From: Bacillota bacterium
GTDB taxonomy: Bacteria; Bacillota; Desulfotomaculia; Desulfotomaculales; Pelotomaculaceae
Direction of reading: 5' to 3'
NCBI GenBank assembly: GCA_029555205.1
Contig: JAKPTB010000085.1
Location: 1 to 64,000 of the forward strand
DNA: 64,000 nucleotides
Under the pieces are notes generated by a model. The model ran no database searches. It had not been told where the DNA came from and saw only the letters and a program-made list of their open reading frames with translations. Positions 1-8,244 of this stretch are shown piece by piece. Numbering within the stretch: position 1 is the stretch's first letter; each line of letters opens with the position of its first letter. Position numbers and translations under genes: made by a program.

Positions 1-866
1 CTGGCCAGCGCAGTTATGGTTTCCGCCGGCACCCGGGTGATGGATTCAACCTTTTCCGGGGTGAATTCCCTAACGTAATCGCTTAACTCAGAAAAACCCA
101 GGGTCCAGTTGTCCACAAATTCCCGGTCATAGAGTTTTTCATTAATCACAACGTTAATCAGCCCTAAAATTAAAGCTCCGTCTGTACCCGGACGCACACC
201 TATCCACTGGTCTGCCCGTCTGGCAATATCGCAGCGCATCTGGTCAACAGCTATTACCCTGGTCTTATTTTTTTGCGCCCTGGCGATCCTTTTAAAGAAC
301 ACCGGTGGAGAATCAGTGACCGGGTTCGTGCCCCAGACAACGATCAGGTTGCTGTTCTCCAGGTCCGGGTTCAGCCAGGTTCCCGGTAGCCCATAGTTAG
401 CCATAGGCGCAAGGATGCCGTAGGATACAAAACACAGTGAACCGGTACTGGCAATATTGGGTGAGCCGAAAGGCAGCAACAGCTTGTTCGCCACAAAATC
501 ACCGGCGTTGCAGAAATCTACCATGGACTGTTCAAAGGCACCCCGCCCGGAGTGGCTTAACATGGCCTGGGGTCCGTATTTTTCTTTTATTTCTTGCATT
601 TTTTGCACCGCCAGGTCCAGTGCCTCATCCCAGGAAGCTGCACGGAATTTCCCTTCTCCACGCTCACCGGTGCGGATAAGAGGCGTTTTCAGGCGGTGCG
701 GCGAATAGACTATCTCCGGCGCGTACCTGCCCCTGACACATAGATTTGCGTAAGGAACTCCCCTGCGCGGCTCAACTTTCACCAGCCTGCCGCCTTCCAG
801 CGTAACCTCAACTGCGCAACCCCCGGGGCAGATTCCGCAAATAGCCGATTTTTTCTCAATCAACAA
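1..866 (-). CDS. Molybdopterin oxidoreductase, N-terminal part (runs off the window)
   Basis: The reverse strand encodes about 288 residues of a DMSO-reductase-family molybdopterin oxidoreductase; the C-terminal part lies beyond position 1. The N-terminus has a 4Fe-4S motif, CGICPGGC, followed about 30 residues later by the fourth Cys in NLCVRGRYAPE. The segment ASTGSLCFVSYG places a Cys where this family usually has its Mo/W ligand. VVWGTNPVTDSPP and RPGTDGALILGLI are typical nucleotide-contact segments. The start is TTG at 866 or 863, behind a GGGGGAAGG ribosome binding site. The substrate cannot be told from this part; it resembles the polysulfide/thiosulfate reductase and formate dehydrogenase groups. 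No partner subunit is visible upstream. Confidence 0.85.
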   Translation of the reverse strand, partial: MLIEKKSAICGICPGGCAVEVTLEGGRLVKVEPRRGVPYANLCVRGRYAPEIVYSPHRLKTPLIRTGERGEGKFRAASWDEALDLAVQKMQEIKEKYGPQAMLSHSGRGAFEQSMVDFCNAGDFVANKLLLPFGSPNIASTGSLCFVSYGILAPMANYGLPGTWLNPDLENSNLIVVWGTNPVTDSPPVFFKRIARAQKNKTRVIAVDQMRCDIARRADQWIGVRPGTDGALILGLINVVINEKLYDREFVDNWTLGFSELSDYVREFTPEKVESITRVPAETITALA

Positions 867-1010
867 GAGGCCTTCCCCCAAAAAAAGATATCATTTGAGA
901 ATATAATTATTTTCACCTTTTAACCAAACAATTCCTTTATATGAATCATTTAATTATTTTATTAATGACGGATTATCTATTAATAATTTGTATTTATGAA
1001 GTACAATTAT

Positions 1011-1024
1011 CAAGGGATCCCTTG
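1011..1024. promoter_or_regulatory. 14-bp perfect palindrome between divergent genes
   Basis: CAAGGGATCCCTTG is a perfect palindrome in the AT-rich gap between the oxidoreductase and the MutS2-like gene. It lies about 20 bp upstream of a good -35 box, so it could be an operator. No known regulator was matched. Confidence 0.3.
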
Positions 1025-1044
1025 TGTTCTACCCTTGAAACCCG

Positions 1045-1073
1045 TTGACTTCGGGCCCGGAATAAACTAAAAT
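1045..1073 (+). promoter_or_regulatory. Sigma-A-type promoter of the MutS2-like gene
   Basis: TTGACT and TAAAAT are separated by exactly 17 bp. The start codon of the next gene lies about 310 bp downstream, so transcripts would carry a long untranslated leader. Confidence 0.6.
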
Positions 1074-1122
1074 ATTAATATTCACAATACAGGGGACTGA
1101 GTTTGTGTCTGAGGTTGTTCTT

Positions 1123-1208
1123 AATTAACCAAATCCAATAAAGATAGTCCGCATCGTGCCGGCGCATTATTGCCCGGCTTTATTGGCTTGCGGTGCGGCT
1201 GGTTAATT
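1123..1208 (+). promoter_or_regulatory. Structured leader domain (unidentified cis-RNA candidate)
   Basis: Nested inverted repeats lie in the leader: AATTAACC (1123-1130) pairs with GGTTAATT (1201-1208), CCAATAAAG (1135-1143) with CTTTATTGG (1178-1186), and GCCGG with CCGGC inside. ATAGTCCGC occurs twice (about 1144 and 1221). It is followed by a terminator-like hairpin and then the gene, which is the layout of an attenuator or riboswitch. I recognise no known riboswitch class. Confidence 0.45.
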
Positions 1209-1258
1209 TTGAACACAGGTATAGTCCGCTCATCATCCGTAAACTGTACGTTATGCTG

Positions 1259-1285
1259 TACCGTGCTCAAGTGCACGGTATTTTT
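1259..1285 (+). terminator. Terminator-like hairpin in the MutS2-like gene leader
   Basis: TACCGTGC and GCACGGTA form an 8-bp stem around TCAAGT and are followed by TTTTTA. The hairpin lies about 100 bp upstream of the gene start, so it would act as premature termination rather than as the end of a gene. Confidence 0.55.
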
Positions 1286-1385
1286 ACATAACAATGCATT
1301 TTACCAAAAGTTGTGCCATAAAGGCTGTGCTGAACCGGATGTGTTCACCACAGCTTATTTTATTTTTGGGGAGGTATCCGCCAGG

Positions 1386-3347
1386 ATGAACGCAGATGCG
1401 ATGAGAATTCTGGAATACGACAAACTAAAGGAAATCTTAAAACAGTATGCCATATCCGAACAGGCTAAAAAAATGCTCGACGAACTTCAGCCCTCTGAGG
1501 ATATACTCAAAATTGAACGATTGATGCTTGAGACCACTGAAGCCAGGCGTATTATCGACATAAATGCCGGCGTCCCGCTGACTGCCATGGAGAAAATTGA
1601 CGAGGTATTGGCCAGGGCAGGGAAAGGATTCACCCTGACAATAGATGAATTGACAGCGGTCAAAGAACTACTGGAAAACGTCAAGAAGCTAAAAAGATTT
1701 ATGCGACCGATGCAGACTGTTTCACCGGTGGTGGCTTCCTATGCCCTATCCATGTCGGAACTGCCCCACCTGAGCGATGAAATCGAAAGATGCGTGGTCA
1801 ACGGAAGGATTGATGACAGGGCCACGCCGGAGCTGAACAGGATCAGAAAAAAGATTACCGTCACCGGTGAGAGAATAAAACAAAAGTTGAACAGTATTCT
1901 ATCTTCGCCTTCCTTCGCAGGGGCTATCCAGGAAGCCGTAGTCACCCTGCGCAACGGTCGTTACGTGATTCCCGTTAAGAGAGAATATAAAAGAAGCTTC
2001 CCGGGGAATGTTCTGGACCTGTCAGCAAGCGGTTCCACCCTGTTTATCGAGCCTGCAGCCATCGCCAGGCACCAGGAGGAGCTCAATCTACTAAAGATGG
2101 AAGAGGAAAAGGAAGTTTTGCGGATCCTGTCCTGTCTGACGGAAATGGTGGAAGGCGCCATCAGGGAGATATCAATCAATGTGGAAGCCTTTATCCATTA
2201 TGATTTTATCTTTGCTAAGGCCAAATACAGCAAATCCCTGGACTGTTTTCCGGTAAAGCTGAATGGGCAAAACAGAATCAGGATCAAAGGCGGCAGGCAT
2301 CCTTTCATCGGTAAAAGCGCCGTACCGCTGGATTTTCAGATTGGAGGGACCTATCGTGCCCTGGTCATTACCGGCCCCAATACAGGCGGTAAAACTGTGA
2401 CCCTGAAAACGGTAGGCCTGCTCACACTGATGGCTCAGTCCGGCCTGCACGTGCCTGTTGAAGAGGATAGCGAGTTAGCCGTTTTTACCAGTATTCTGGC
2501 GGACATTGGTGATGGTCAGAGCATCGAACAGTCTCTGAGCACATTTTCAGCCCATGTCAAGAACATATCTACCATCATTGAATGCTCCAGCCCTTCCTCC
2601 CTGGTGCTTATGGACGAACTGGGAGCGGGCACCGACCCCGGTGAAGGCATGGGCTTCGCCGTCGCGGTTTTGGAAGAGGTCTTCAGCAAGGGAGCCACCA
2701 TCGTTGCCACAACCCATATCAGCGAAATTAAAGAATTTGCCGACAAGAAGGATGGGTTCAAAAACGGCCGCATGGAGTTCGATATCGATACTTTGAAACC
2801 TCTGTACAGGTTGACCATAGGATGTCCGGGCGATAGCAACGCCTTCCTGATCGCTCTGAGGCTCGGGGTGCGCAGGCAAATCATAGAGCGTGCCCATGAG
2901 ATAACCTATGGAGAAAAGAAAGATTATTCCTGTGAAATGACGCTCCGACCCAAATCAATGATTTGCGAGGAACTAATGACAGAAGATATGCCGCCACTGA
3001 AGGAAGCGGCTGCAGCCAGGCCTGGTGCTATTTTGAAAGAAAAGGCCCGAAAAACAGCGGTAAGCAATTTCGTTAAAGGAGATTGTGTGTACATCAGCAG
3101 CATGGACAGGACCGGAATCGTCTACGAGCCTGAAAACAGCAGGGGCGAAGTGGTGGTAATGGTAATGAAAAAGAAATATAAGATCAACCACAAGAGGCTC
3201 TCCCTTTACGTGGCAGCCAAAGACCTTTACCCCGAAGACTACGATCTGGACATCGTCTTTGAAAGCAAGGAAAACAGGAAAAAACGCAAGCTTATGAGCA
3301 AACGGCACGTGGAAGGAGTGGTTATCGAGACACCGAAAGAAGAATAA
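1386..3347 (+). CDS. MutS2-like ATPase lacking the Smr nuclease domain
   Basis: A 653-residue protein of the MutS2 branch of the MutS ATPases. It shows the core and clamp helices, Walker A GPNTGGKT, the STFSAHV segment, Walker B LVLMDELGAGTDPGEG and the ATTHISEIKEF switch. A KOW-like segment (GDCVYISSMDRTGIVYE) follows, but the chain ends about 70 residues later, without the C-terminal Smr domain that gives usual MutS2 proteins (about 780 residues) their nuclease/ribosome-splitting activity. I chose ATG 1386 because GGGGAGG precedes it and the N-terminus MNADAMRILEYDKL matches family starts; an in-frame upstream extension to 1170 has no such support. It probably binds DNA junctions or collided ribosomes; the role of an Smr-less form is not known from sequence. 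Confidence 0.85.
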   Translation: MNADAMRILEYDKLKEILKQYAISEQAKKMLDELQPSEDILKIERLMLETTEARRIIDINAGVPLTAMEKIDEVLARAGKGFTLTIDELTAVKELLENVKKLKRFMRPMQTVSPVVASYALSMSELPHLSDEIERCVVNGRIDDRATPELNRIRKKITVTGERIKQKLNSILSSPSFAGAIQEAVVTLRNGRYVIPVKREYKRSFPGNVLDLSASGSTLFIEPAAIARHQEELNLLKMEEEKEVLRILSCLTEMVEGAIREISINVEAFIHYDFIFAKAKYSKSLDCFPVKLNGQNRIRIKGGRHPFIGKSAVPLDFQIGGTYRALVITGPNTGGKTVTLKTVGLLTLMAQSGLHVPVEEDSELAVFTSILADIGDGQSIEQSLSTFSAHVKNISTIIECSSPSSLVLMDELGAGTDPGEGMGFAVAVLEEVFSKGATIVATTHISEIKEFADKKDGFKNGRMEFDIDTLKPLYRLTIGCPGDSNAFLIALRLGVRRQIIERAHEITYGEKKDYSCEMTLRPKSMICEELMTEDMPPLKEAAAARPGAILKEKARKTAVSNFVKGDCVYISSMDRTGIVYEPENSRGEVVVMVMKKKYKINHKRLSLYVAAKDLYPEDYDLDIVFESKENRKKRKLMSKRHVEGVVIETPKEE

Positions 3348-3380
3348 AAACCTGCAAAGCAACTTGCCGGGGAACGGGGG

Positions 3381-3410
3381 CAACCAGGGGGACGGTCCTC
3401 CTTGACAACC
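3381..3410 (+). repeat. Dispersed GGGGACGGTTC-type intergenic element
   Basis: CAACCAGGGGGACGGTCCTC followed by CTTGACAACC. It closely matches 3707-3734 and weaker copies near 5975, 42340 (reverse orientation) and 49366. It looks like a genome-wide intergenic repeat. Confidence 0.6.
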
Positions 3411-3422
3411 TAAAACAAACAC

Positions 3423-3453
3423 AAACACCTTCATTTTTAGCTGAAGGTGTTTT
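3423..3453 (+). terminator. Terminator after the MutS2-like gene
   Basis: AAACACCTTCA and TGAAGGTGTTT form an 11-bp stem closed by TTTTTAGC and followed by TTTAA. It lies 75 bp after the stop codon. Confidence 0.75.
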
Positions 3454-3706
3454 AAAGAGATAGGAGGTATATGGGTAGAGGACGTTAGTGTTTTGCCCCC
3501 GGGGCTCTTAAAGGAAATTTTGTGCTGGCTGTCAGCATTAATACTCGCTATCTAGCGTTGTAGATCTGGCCGCATAATTAACTTATATTAATCACTTGTT
3601 GTAATGTTGTGTTAAGTTATGTTAATTATATTAATTACTTTTTGTCATGTCAAGTGATGTTACGTATTTCTTTAGGAAATCAAAGGGACGATTCTTAACC
3701 GGGATG

Positions 3707-3734
3707 CAACCAGGGGAACGGTTCTCCTGACACG
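3707..3734 (+). repeat. Second copy of the GGGGACGGTTC-type element
   Basis: CAACCAGGGGAACGGTTCTC followed by CTGACACG, near-identical to 3381-3410. The gap between the copies (3454-3706) is AT-rich, with a loose direct repeat TATATTAATCACTT / TATATTAATTACTT, and shows no gene. Confidence 0.6.
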
Positions 3735-3796
3735 TTTTTTGTCTTTTTAATTCTACAAGAAGGTTGAATGGGGATACACAGGTGTCAGGGAGGGTG

Positions 3797-4585
3797 TCAA
3801 CAACCCCGTCCCCGTGACAGCCAGGCTCTTTCCCGGGCCAGCAGGGCGGCCCCGAGGGCGCCGGCGAGCTGGGATTCGGGTGTTACAACGGCTTTCCTAC
3901 CCAGTTCCCTGGACAGATATTCCCTGACTCCCTCATTTTTGGCCACACCGCCGGTAAAAAGGATCAGCTCGCCCTTACCCAGACGCTCCGCCATAGCTGC
4001 GATCCTCAAGGCCACCGAACGGTGGATGCCGGCGATAATTTTTCCCTTTTCCACACCCTGGGCCAGCAGGCTGATTACCTCCGACTCAGCAAACACGGTA
4101 CACATGCTGCTGATCTGTACAGGCTCGGCTCCCCTCGCCAGGTCTGCCAGCTCGCTGACGTCGGCGCCCAGGGCGGCTGCTATTACTTCCAGAAACCTGC
4201 CCGTACCGGCGGCGCACTTGTCGTTCATGGCGAAATTGACAACATTGCCCCGCCCGTCAGTGAGAATGACCTTGCTGTCCTGGCCGCCGATATCCACAAC
4301 CATATCGGTGCCCTGGAGCAGGTGGTGCGCCCCCCTGGCGTGGCAGGTTATTTCCGTCACAGCCTTATCTATAAATGGCAGGGATATCCTGCCGTAACCG
4401 GTACCCACCACACATTTCACATCTTCCCGCTTAAGGCCGGCCTGGCCCAGCAGTTCCTCAAGGGCTTCACTGCCGGCCTGCCGGGGGCTGCAGCCGGTGG
4501 GTCTGATTACGCAGCGCCAGTCACTGCCGTTCATCAGCACGGCCTTGGTGGTGCTGGAACCGACGTCTATACCCACTGTGAACAT
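3797..4585 (-). CDS. ATP-dependent activator of a 2-hydroxyacyl-CoA dehydratase/double-cubane protein
   Basis: A 262-residue BadF/BadG/BcrA/BcrD-type ASKHA ATPase. The phosphate loop is GIDVGSSTTKAV and the adenosine motif region is FTGGVAKNEGVREYL. The two cluster-binding Cys are in NDKCAAGTGRF and SSMCTVFAESEV; in this family a homodimer holds one 4Fe-4S cluster and drives ATP-dependent single-electron transfer to its partner. ATG 4585 was chosen because it begins MFTVGIDVGS; TTG 4597 would overlap the upstream stop codon. It lies directly downstream of the partner gene at 4594-5751 and is surely co-transcribed. The pair resembles E. coli YjiL/YjiM and the double-cubane reductase system, not a full fatty-acid dehydratase operon. 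Confidence 0.9.
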   Translation of the reverse strand: MFTVGIDVGSSTTKAVLMNGSDWRCVIRPTGCSPRQAGSEALEELLGQAGLKREDVKCVVGTGYGRISLPFIDKAVTEITCHARGAHHLLQGTDMVVDIGGQDSKVILTDGRGNVVNFAMNDKCAAGTGRFLEVIAAALGADVSELADLARGAEPVQISSMCTVFAESEVISLLAQGVEKGKIIAGIHRSVALRIAAMAERLGKGELILFTGGVAKNEGVREYLSRELGRKAVVTPESQLAGALGAALLARERAWLSRGRGC

Positions 4586-4593
4586 TAAGATGA

Positions 4594-5751
4594 TCAACTC
4601 CCGCTGAGCATTTCTAAGAAGGCCGAAATTCTTGTTTTCAACTGCTCTATGTCTGAAGTGGAATAATCCGTCTCCAGCTGGATATAAGGCAGCCCGAAAT
4701 TATCCCTTACATAACGGCGGACAAGCTCATCCTCTACAATATAAGTATGGCAGGCCTGCCAGGTAAGATCCACCACCCCATCCACGCGGTAGTCATCGAT
4801 CAGGCGTCCCAGGAGTTCCAGGCGCCCCTTGTTCGGCGACATGCAGGAGCAGGGTATCCGCAGGTACCTCTCGGCAATTGCTTCCATGGGATCCCTGTGT
4901 TCGTCTTCATCCACCAGGTATTCCATCACCTTTATGCCGCTGCAACTCTCAAAGCATACTACACTACCGCCACACTCTTCCAGCAGGCGAACTACTTTCT
5001 CAGAACCGATGCCCACCGGACATCCGGTTAAGAGGATCCGGGGTGCTCCATTGGCGAAGGGAGAAATCCCCCGGGCAGCAATATCTCTGACTTCTTCAGC
5101 AAGCTGGTTGATTAGCGCTGTACCTTCTTCCTTATCCACATTAAAACCTTTCACAAAGATAGTTGTGAGCATGTCCAGACCGGTGATGGGAGCCGGGTCA
5201 TGCCTGTTCAGTTCATGCAACTCCTTCAGGGCCTTCCGTTCCCTGTTGCACACTTTAATGGCAGACCTGAGGTTATCAGTGCTGATTGTCACACCCAGGT
5301 TCTCCTCCAGCCGCTCTTTAAGTAAATACAATTCCCCCAGCCACCACTGCAGGGCGCCGTTCCGGTCTGTCCCCTGCGGCAGGTGCATCACATGCACAGG
5401 TTTGATCTCCCCGAGGAGCTCAAACATTTTTTTCTTGCCGTCACAGGTCGTTTCCGCGATGATGAAATCAGACGCCCGAAAATAAGGGCAGGTATCGGTA
5501 AGGGCAAAACCGAAACTTGATTTAATCAACGGGCACAAGTTGCGGGGCAAAACTTTTTCGGCGGCGGCAATGGGCTCGTGCCTGGTGCCGCAGAGGCTCA
5601 CTGGTATGGCGCCGGCCGCCAGCACAAGTTCCTGGGGGGCATAAGCGCAAAACAGGCCGACAACCTTCAAGCCGCTTTTTTTAGCGCTTTGAATGCTGAG
5701 AGCGTTATCGTTGCGCATGTTTTCAAAAATTTTCATCATTTGTGGACGCAT
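4594..5751 (-). CDS. Double-cubane-cluster / 2-hydroxyacyl-CoA dehydratase D family protein
   Basis: A 385-residue protein of the HgdB/FldC/YjiM family. Conserved Cys lie in FCAYAP, SLCGTRHE, RNLCPLIKS, TDTCPYF, ETTCDGKKK, TGCPVG, CFESCSG, IPCSCMSP and WQACHTY. A single subunit plus activator, with no dehydratase partner subunit or CoA-transferase nearby, matches the double-cubane cluster proteins that carry an [8Fe-9S] cluster and reduce small substrates at low potential (family knowledge; assignment to this subgroup is inference). ATG 5751 follows TTTGGAGG at proper spacing; the longer reading frame from 5793 lacks that support. The physiological substrate is unknown. Confidence 0.85.
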   Translation of the reverse strand: MRPQMMKIFENMRNDNALSIQSAKKSGLKVVGLFCAYAPQELVLAAGAIPVSLCGTRHEPIAAAEKVLPRNLCPLIKSSFGFALTDTCPYFRASDFIIAETTCDGKKKMFELLGEIKPVHVMHLPQGTDRNGALQWWLGELYLLKERLEENLGVTISTDNLRSAIKVCNRERKALKELHELNRHDPAPITGLDMLTTIFVKGFNVDKEEGTALINQLAEEVRDIAARGISPFANGAPRILLTGCPVGIGSEKVVRLLEECGGSVVCFESCSGIKVMEYLVDEDEHRDPMEAIAERYLRIPCSCMSPNKGRLELLGRLIDDYRVDGVVDLTWQACHTYIVEDELVRRYVRDNFGLPYIQLETDYSTSDIEQLKTRISAFLEMLSGS

Positions 5752-5921
5752 ACCAATAAACCTCCAAATCAGAAAGTAATGCTGGCAAACCATTTCACTA
5801 TCATTATATAAAAATCCTCTATTAAATTAATTTAATATTTTTATTATGTTCATTATTAGAATAACAATTTTTTATAGGGGAACGAGGGGATGGATATATT
5901 GCTTCCTTCTACATAATAAAA

Positions 5922-5956
5922 AATAAAGGCCTTCTCGCTAGCGAGAAAGCTTTATT
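5922..5956 (-). terminator. Hairpin with 16-nt perfect palindrome, likely terminator
   Basis: TTCTCGCTAGCGAGAA (5932-5947) is flanked by AATAAAG and CTTTATT, giving a long stem with A/T flanks. It lies downstream of the - strand GIY-YIG gene, which it probably terminates. The rest of 5752-6092 shows only a weak GGGGACGG repeat copy near 5975. Confidence 0.5.
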
Positions 5957-6092
5957 CCTATTTACCCCGGTGAGGGGACGGTTACTTTTGCCACTTTACA
6001 CTCTTTACACTAAAGTCCACTATTTTTTAATCTGGGAGACATCCGGGGAATGCCAGGCAGACTTTCCTGGTAACTTTCCTGGTAAGCTTTTA

Positions 6093-6449
6093 TTATATCT
6101 TTTTTTTGTAGAATACCATATTCTCATTGGAAAGTTTCTCTTCCCAGATCATCTGAAGCACTTCCAGCTCTTCACTGTAATCTGTTTTTGACTCATCCCT
6201 GTCATACTCCAGGTTTTCAAGGATTTCAATTACAAAATTATCGGGACCATATTTTTCCCATTCCTTCTGCAACTCTTTGTTTGGATGAAAGCCTCCTTTC
6301 AGTCTGGCTATGGTTCCGTTAATCACGCCTCTCAAGTCTGGAGTTGCTTTTAGAAAACACTTGTTATTTACTTTAGAGCGGACAATAAATATCCCCATTT
6401 GCGGTTTCATTTGCTTGTACTGCAATTTCAGTTCTTTTTTTCTGTTCAT
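6093..6449 (-). CDS. GIY-YIG nuclease-family protein
   Basis: A 118-residue protein with the layout of small GIY-YIG family members: MGIFIVRSKVNNKCFLKAT replaces the GIY...YIG core, then GTIARLKGGFHPNKELQKEW and YGPDNFVIEILE, then an acidic C-terminal region ending in ENMVFYKKKI. The canonical tyrosines of the catalytic core are not all present (GIF instead of GIY), so cleavage activity is doubtful. Such proteins occur as solitary genes in many Clostridia and their role is not established. The gene stands alone; the neighbour upstream is a gap with direct repeats. Confidence 0.7.
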   Translation of the reverse strand: MNRKKELKLQYKQMKPQMGIFIVRSKVNNKCFLKATPDLRGVINGTIARLKGGFHPNKELQKEWEKYGPDNFVIEILENLEYDRDESKTDYSEELEVLQMIWEEKLSNENMVFYKKKI

Positions 6450-6597
6450 TGATGTCCTACCTCAATTATTCAACAAAAGTTTTGTTTTAATAGTTTTTAG
6501 CAGCAGCTGAAGATTTCATAAATCACCGGCTTTTCTATCTGCGGTTCTCTCAACCTGCCTTATTAACAACTGTAAAGCGCCTGGATAAAGTAAAGCC

Positions 6598-6690
6598 CTT
6601 GGCGTTGGAGCCATAGCCATTCTGCCCAGGAAACCAAGAGTAGTAAATCCTTCCGGTACTTCTTGGCGTTGGAGTTATAGCCATTCTGCC
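6598..6690. repeat. Two 29-bp direct repeats separated by 35 bp
   Basis: CTTGGCGTTGGAGCCATAGC (6598) continuing CATTCTGCC recurs at 6662 with two mismatches in the GAGCCATAG/GAGTTATAG part. Only two copies are seen and there are no cas genes. The rest of 6450-7069 has no recognisable gene; a GGGACA...TGTCCC remnant lies at about 6970-7025. Confidence 0.55.
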
Positions 6691-7069
6691 GCAGGATTTT
6701 CATAGTTTTCACATACTGTATTTTTTTGTGCTTAAGATATTTTATACGTCCCCATTGCCTTACTGGTATAGTTAATTACTGAACTAGTAATAATTATAAC
6801 TGTTGCTATTTGAAATGTCAAATGTCAGGATTCCCTTTTATCTGTCATTACTCGAAGCGAGAAAACCGGTGGCCTTCGCCGTACCTTATGTTTATATAAA
6901 GAAGGAATAATCCGTTTCTTTGTAAAATTCTTATTATAGGTTGGATGTGGTCAAGTAAGAAATTGAAAAGGGACAAAGAGACCTGGGAAAGGGATGAAGG
7001 GACGAGGGAAAAGGTACCCTGTCCCACCCTATAACAAATCTGCCATTATTAACAAAGGAGGGAATTTAA

Positions 7070-8011
7070 ATGCCAAACACTGCCTCATTCCAACTGCCGC
7101 AGGAGTTTTTGATTGTTGGCGCAGCTGTCCAAACAGGATTGTTTAAAGAGTTAAAAAACGCTCCCACTACCCTGGAAGAATTAGCTGTGAAAACAAAAAG
7201 CGACCAGAGGGCCCTGTGGACGGTTGTTGAAGCTTTGGTAGTTTTAGAATACCTGGAATATGAGGGGAACAAAATCAAGCTTACCGAAGAAGCAGACAAC
7301 ATCCTTTTTAATCCCGATTATGAACACTTCACAGGTTTTTCATTCATGCATGCCTATAACTTAATGAAAGCATGGCTCCAGTTACCGGAAGTAATGATTA
7401 GCGGGAAACCAGTTTCAAAAAAGGATGCGCCCCGGCACACGAAGGACTTTATCAGGGCCATGAGCCATCATGCCCGGCAGTCGGCGCCAGAGATTGCCGA
7501 TTATTGCTTAAAAGACCTGCCTGCGGGTTCCAGGGTGCTCGATGTCGGCGGCGGTCCCTTAACCTACGCTATAGCTTTTGCCGGTAAAGGAGCTGTGGTA
7601 ACTGTACTGGACTTGCCTGAAGTGATCGATATGATGCAGCCGGAACTGGATCAGAATCTGCCCATAAAGCTGGTCAAAGGCGATTTTACCATAGGGCTCC
7701 CGGCGGGACCATACGATCTGGTTTATCTTGGTAATGTATGCCATATCTACGGCGAGCAGGAAAACAGGAAACTATTTATTGACGCGGCAAAGGAACTCGC
7801 GCCGGGAGGCCGTATTGTAATCAATGATATGATCCGGGGTACAGGCGTTATGCCTGCAATATTCGCGGTAAATATGCTGATTAATACACCCTCCGGGGGA
7901 ACATGGACCTTCGAACAATACCAGTCATGGCTAAATGCTGCCGGCTTATCCGCCATATCCTGGAAAGAAGTTGCCGGCAGGCAGTTGATTAAAGCAACCA
8001 AAGCCGCTTAA
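7070..8011 (+). CDS. SAM-dependent O-methyltransferase (dimerisation domain type)
   Basis: A 313-residue protein of the plant/bacterial O-methyltransferase family (acetylserotonin OMT-like). Residues 1-90 form a winged-helix dimerisation domain (LPQEFLIVGAAVQTGLFKEL...), and the SAM-binding glycine motif is VLDVGGGPLTYAIAF followed by VTVLDLPEVI. PGGRIVINDMI matches the post-catalytic strand. The start ATG follows AAAGGAGGG. The substrate is unknown. The gene is monocistronic, and hairpin repeats of the GGGACA type lie on both sides (about 6970 and 8219), as seen around other solitary genes in this window. Confidence 0.85.
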   Translation: MPNTASFQLPQEFLIVGAAVQTGLFKELKNAPTTLEELAVKTKSDQRALWTVVEALVVLEYLEYEGNKIKLTEEADNILFNPDYEHFTGFSFMHAYNLMKAWLQLPEVMISGKPVSKKDAPRHTKDFIRAMSHHARQSAPEIADYCLKDLPAGSRVLDVGGGPLTYAIAFAGKGAVVTVLDLPEVIDMMQPELDQNLPIKLVKGDFTIGLPAGPYDLVYLGNVCHIYGEQENRKLFIDAAKELAPGGRIVINDMIRGTGVMPAIFAVNMLINTPSGGTWTFEQYQSWLNAAGLSAISWKEVAGRQLIKATKAA

Positions 8012-8218
8012 GGCAGGGAGGTGAACAAGGAGTTTCTTGAAAGGAGGAACAAAACGACAGCAACGATAGTCCGTTGTTATGAACGAGATTTCATAATAAA
8101 CATTGTATCTTGTTTATAGGCGCTGGAGCGGCAGAATCCCTTTTACACAGACGGAATGGCGGCACCTCTGCGATTATAGGCGGTTATATAAGAATCAAAT
8201 TTTTCTAATTTTAAGGGC

Positions 8219-8244
8219 GGGACAAGGGAAAGATTCTTTGTCCC
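8219..8244. repeat. GGGACAA...TTTGTCCC hairpin element
   Basis: GGGACAA and TTTGTCCC flank GGGAAAGATTC; related remnants occur near 6970 and 49407. It could double as a terminator for the methyltransferase. The remaining gap to 8872 is AT-rich, and I see no convincing gene or known riboswitch in it. Confidence 0.45.

Noticed and set aside
1170-1385. 72-residue N-terminal extension of the MutS2-like protein
   Set aside because: It has no ribosome binding site or family similarity and overlaps the structured leader; ATG 1386 has GGGGAGG.
6598-6690. CRISPR array (29-bp repeats, 35-bp spacer)
   Set aside because: Only two repeats, no palindromic repeat ends, no cas genes in the window; kept as a plain direct repeat.
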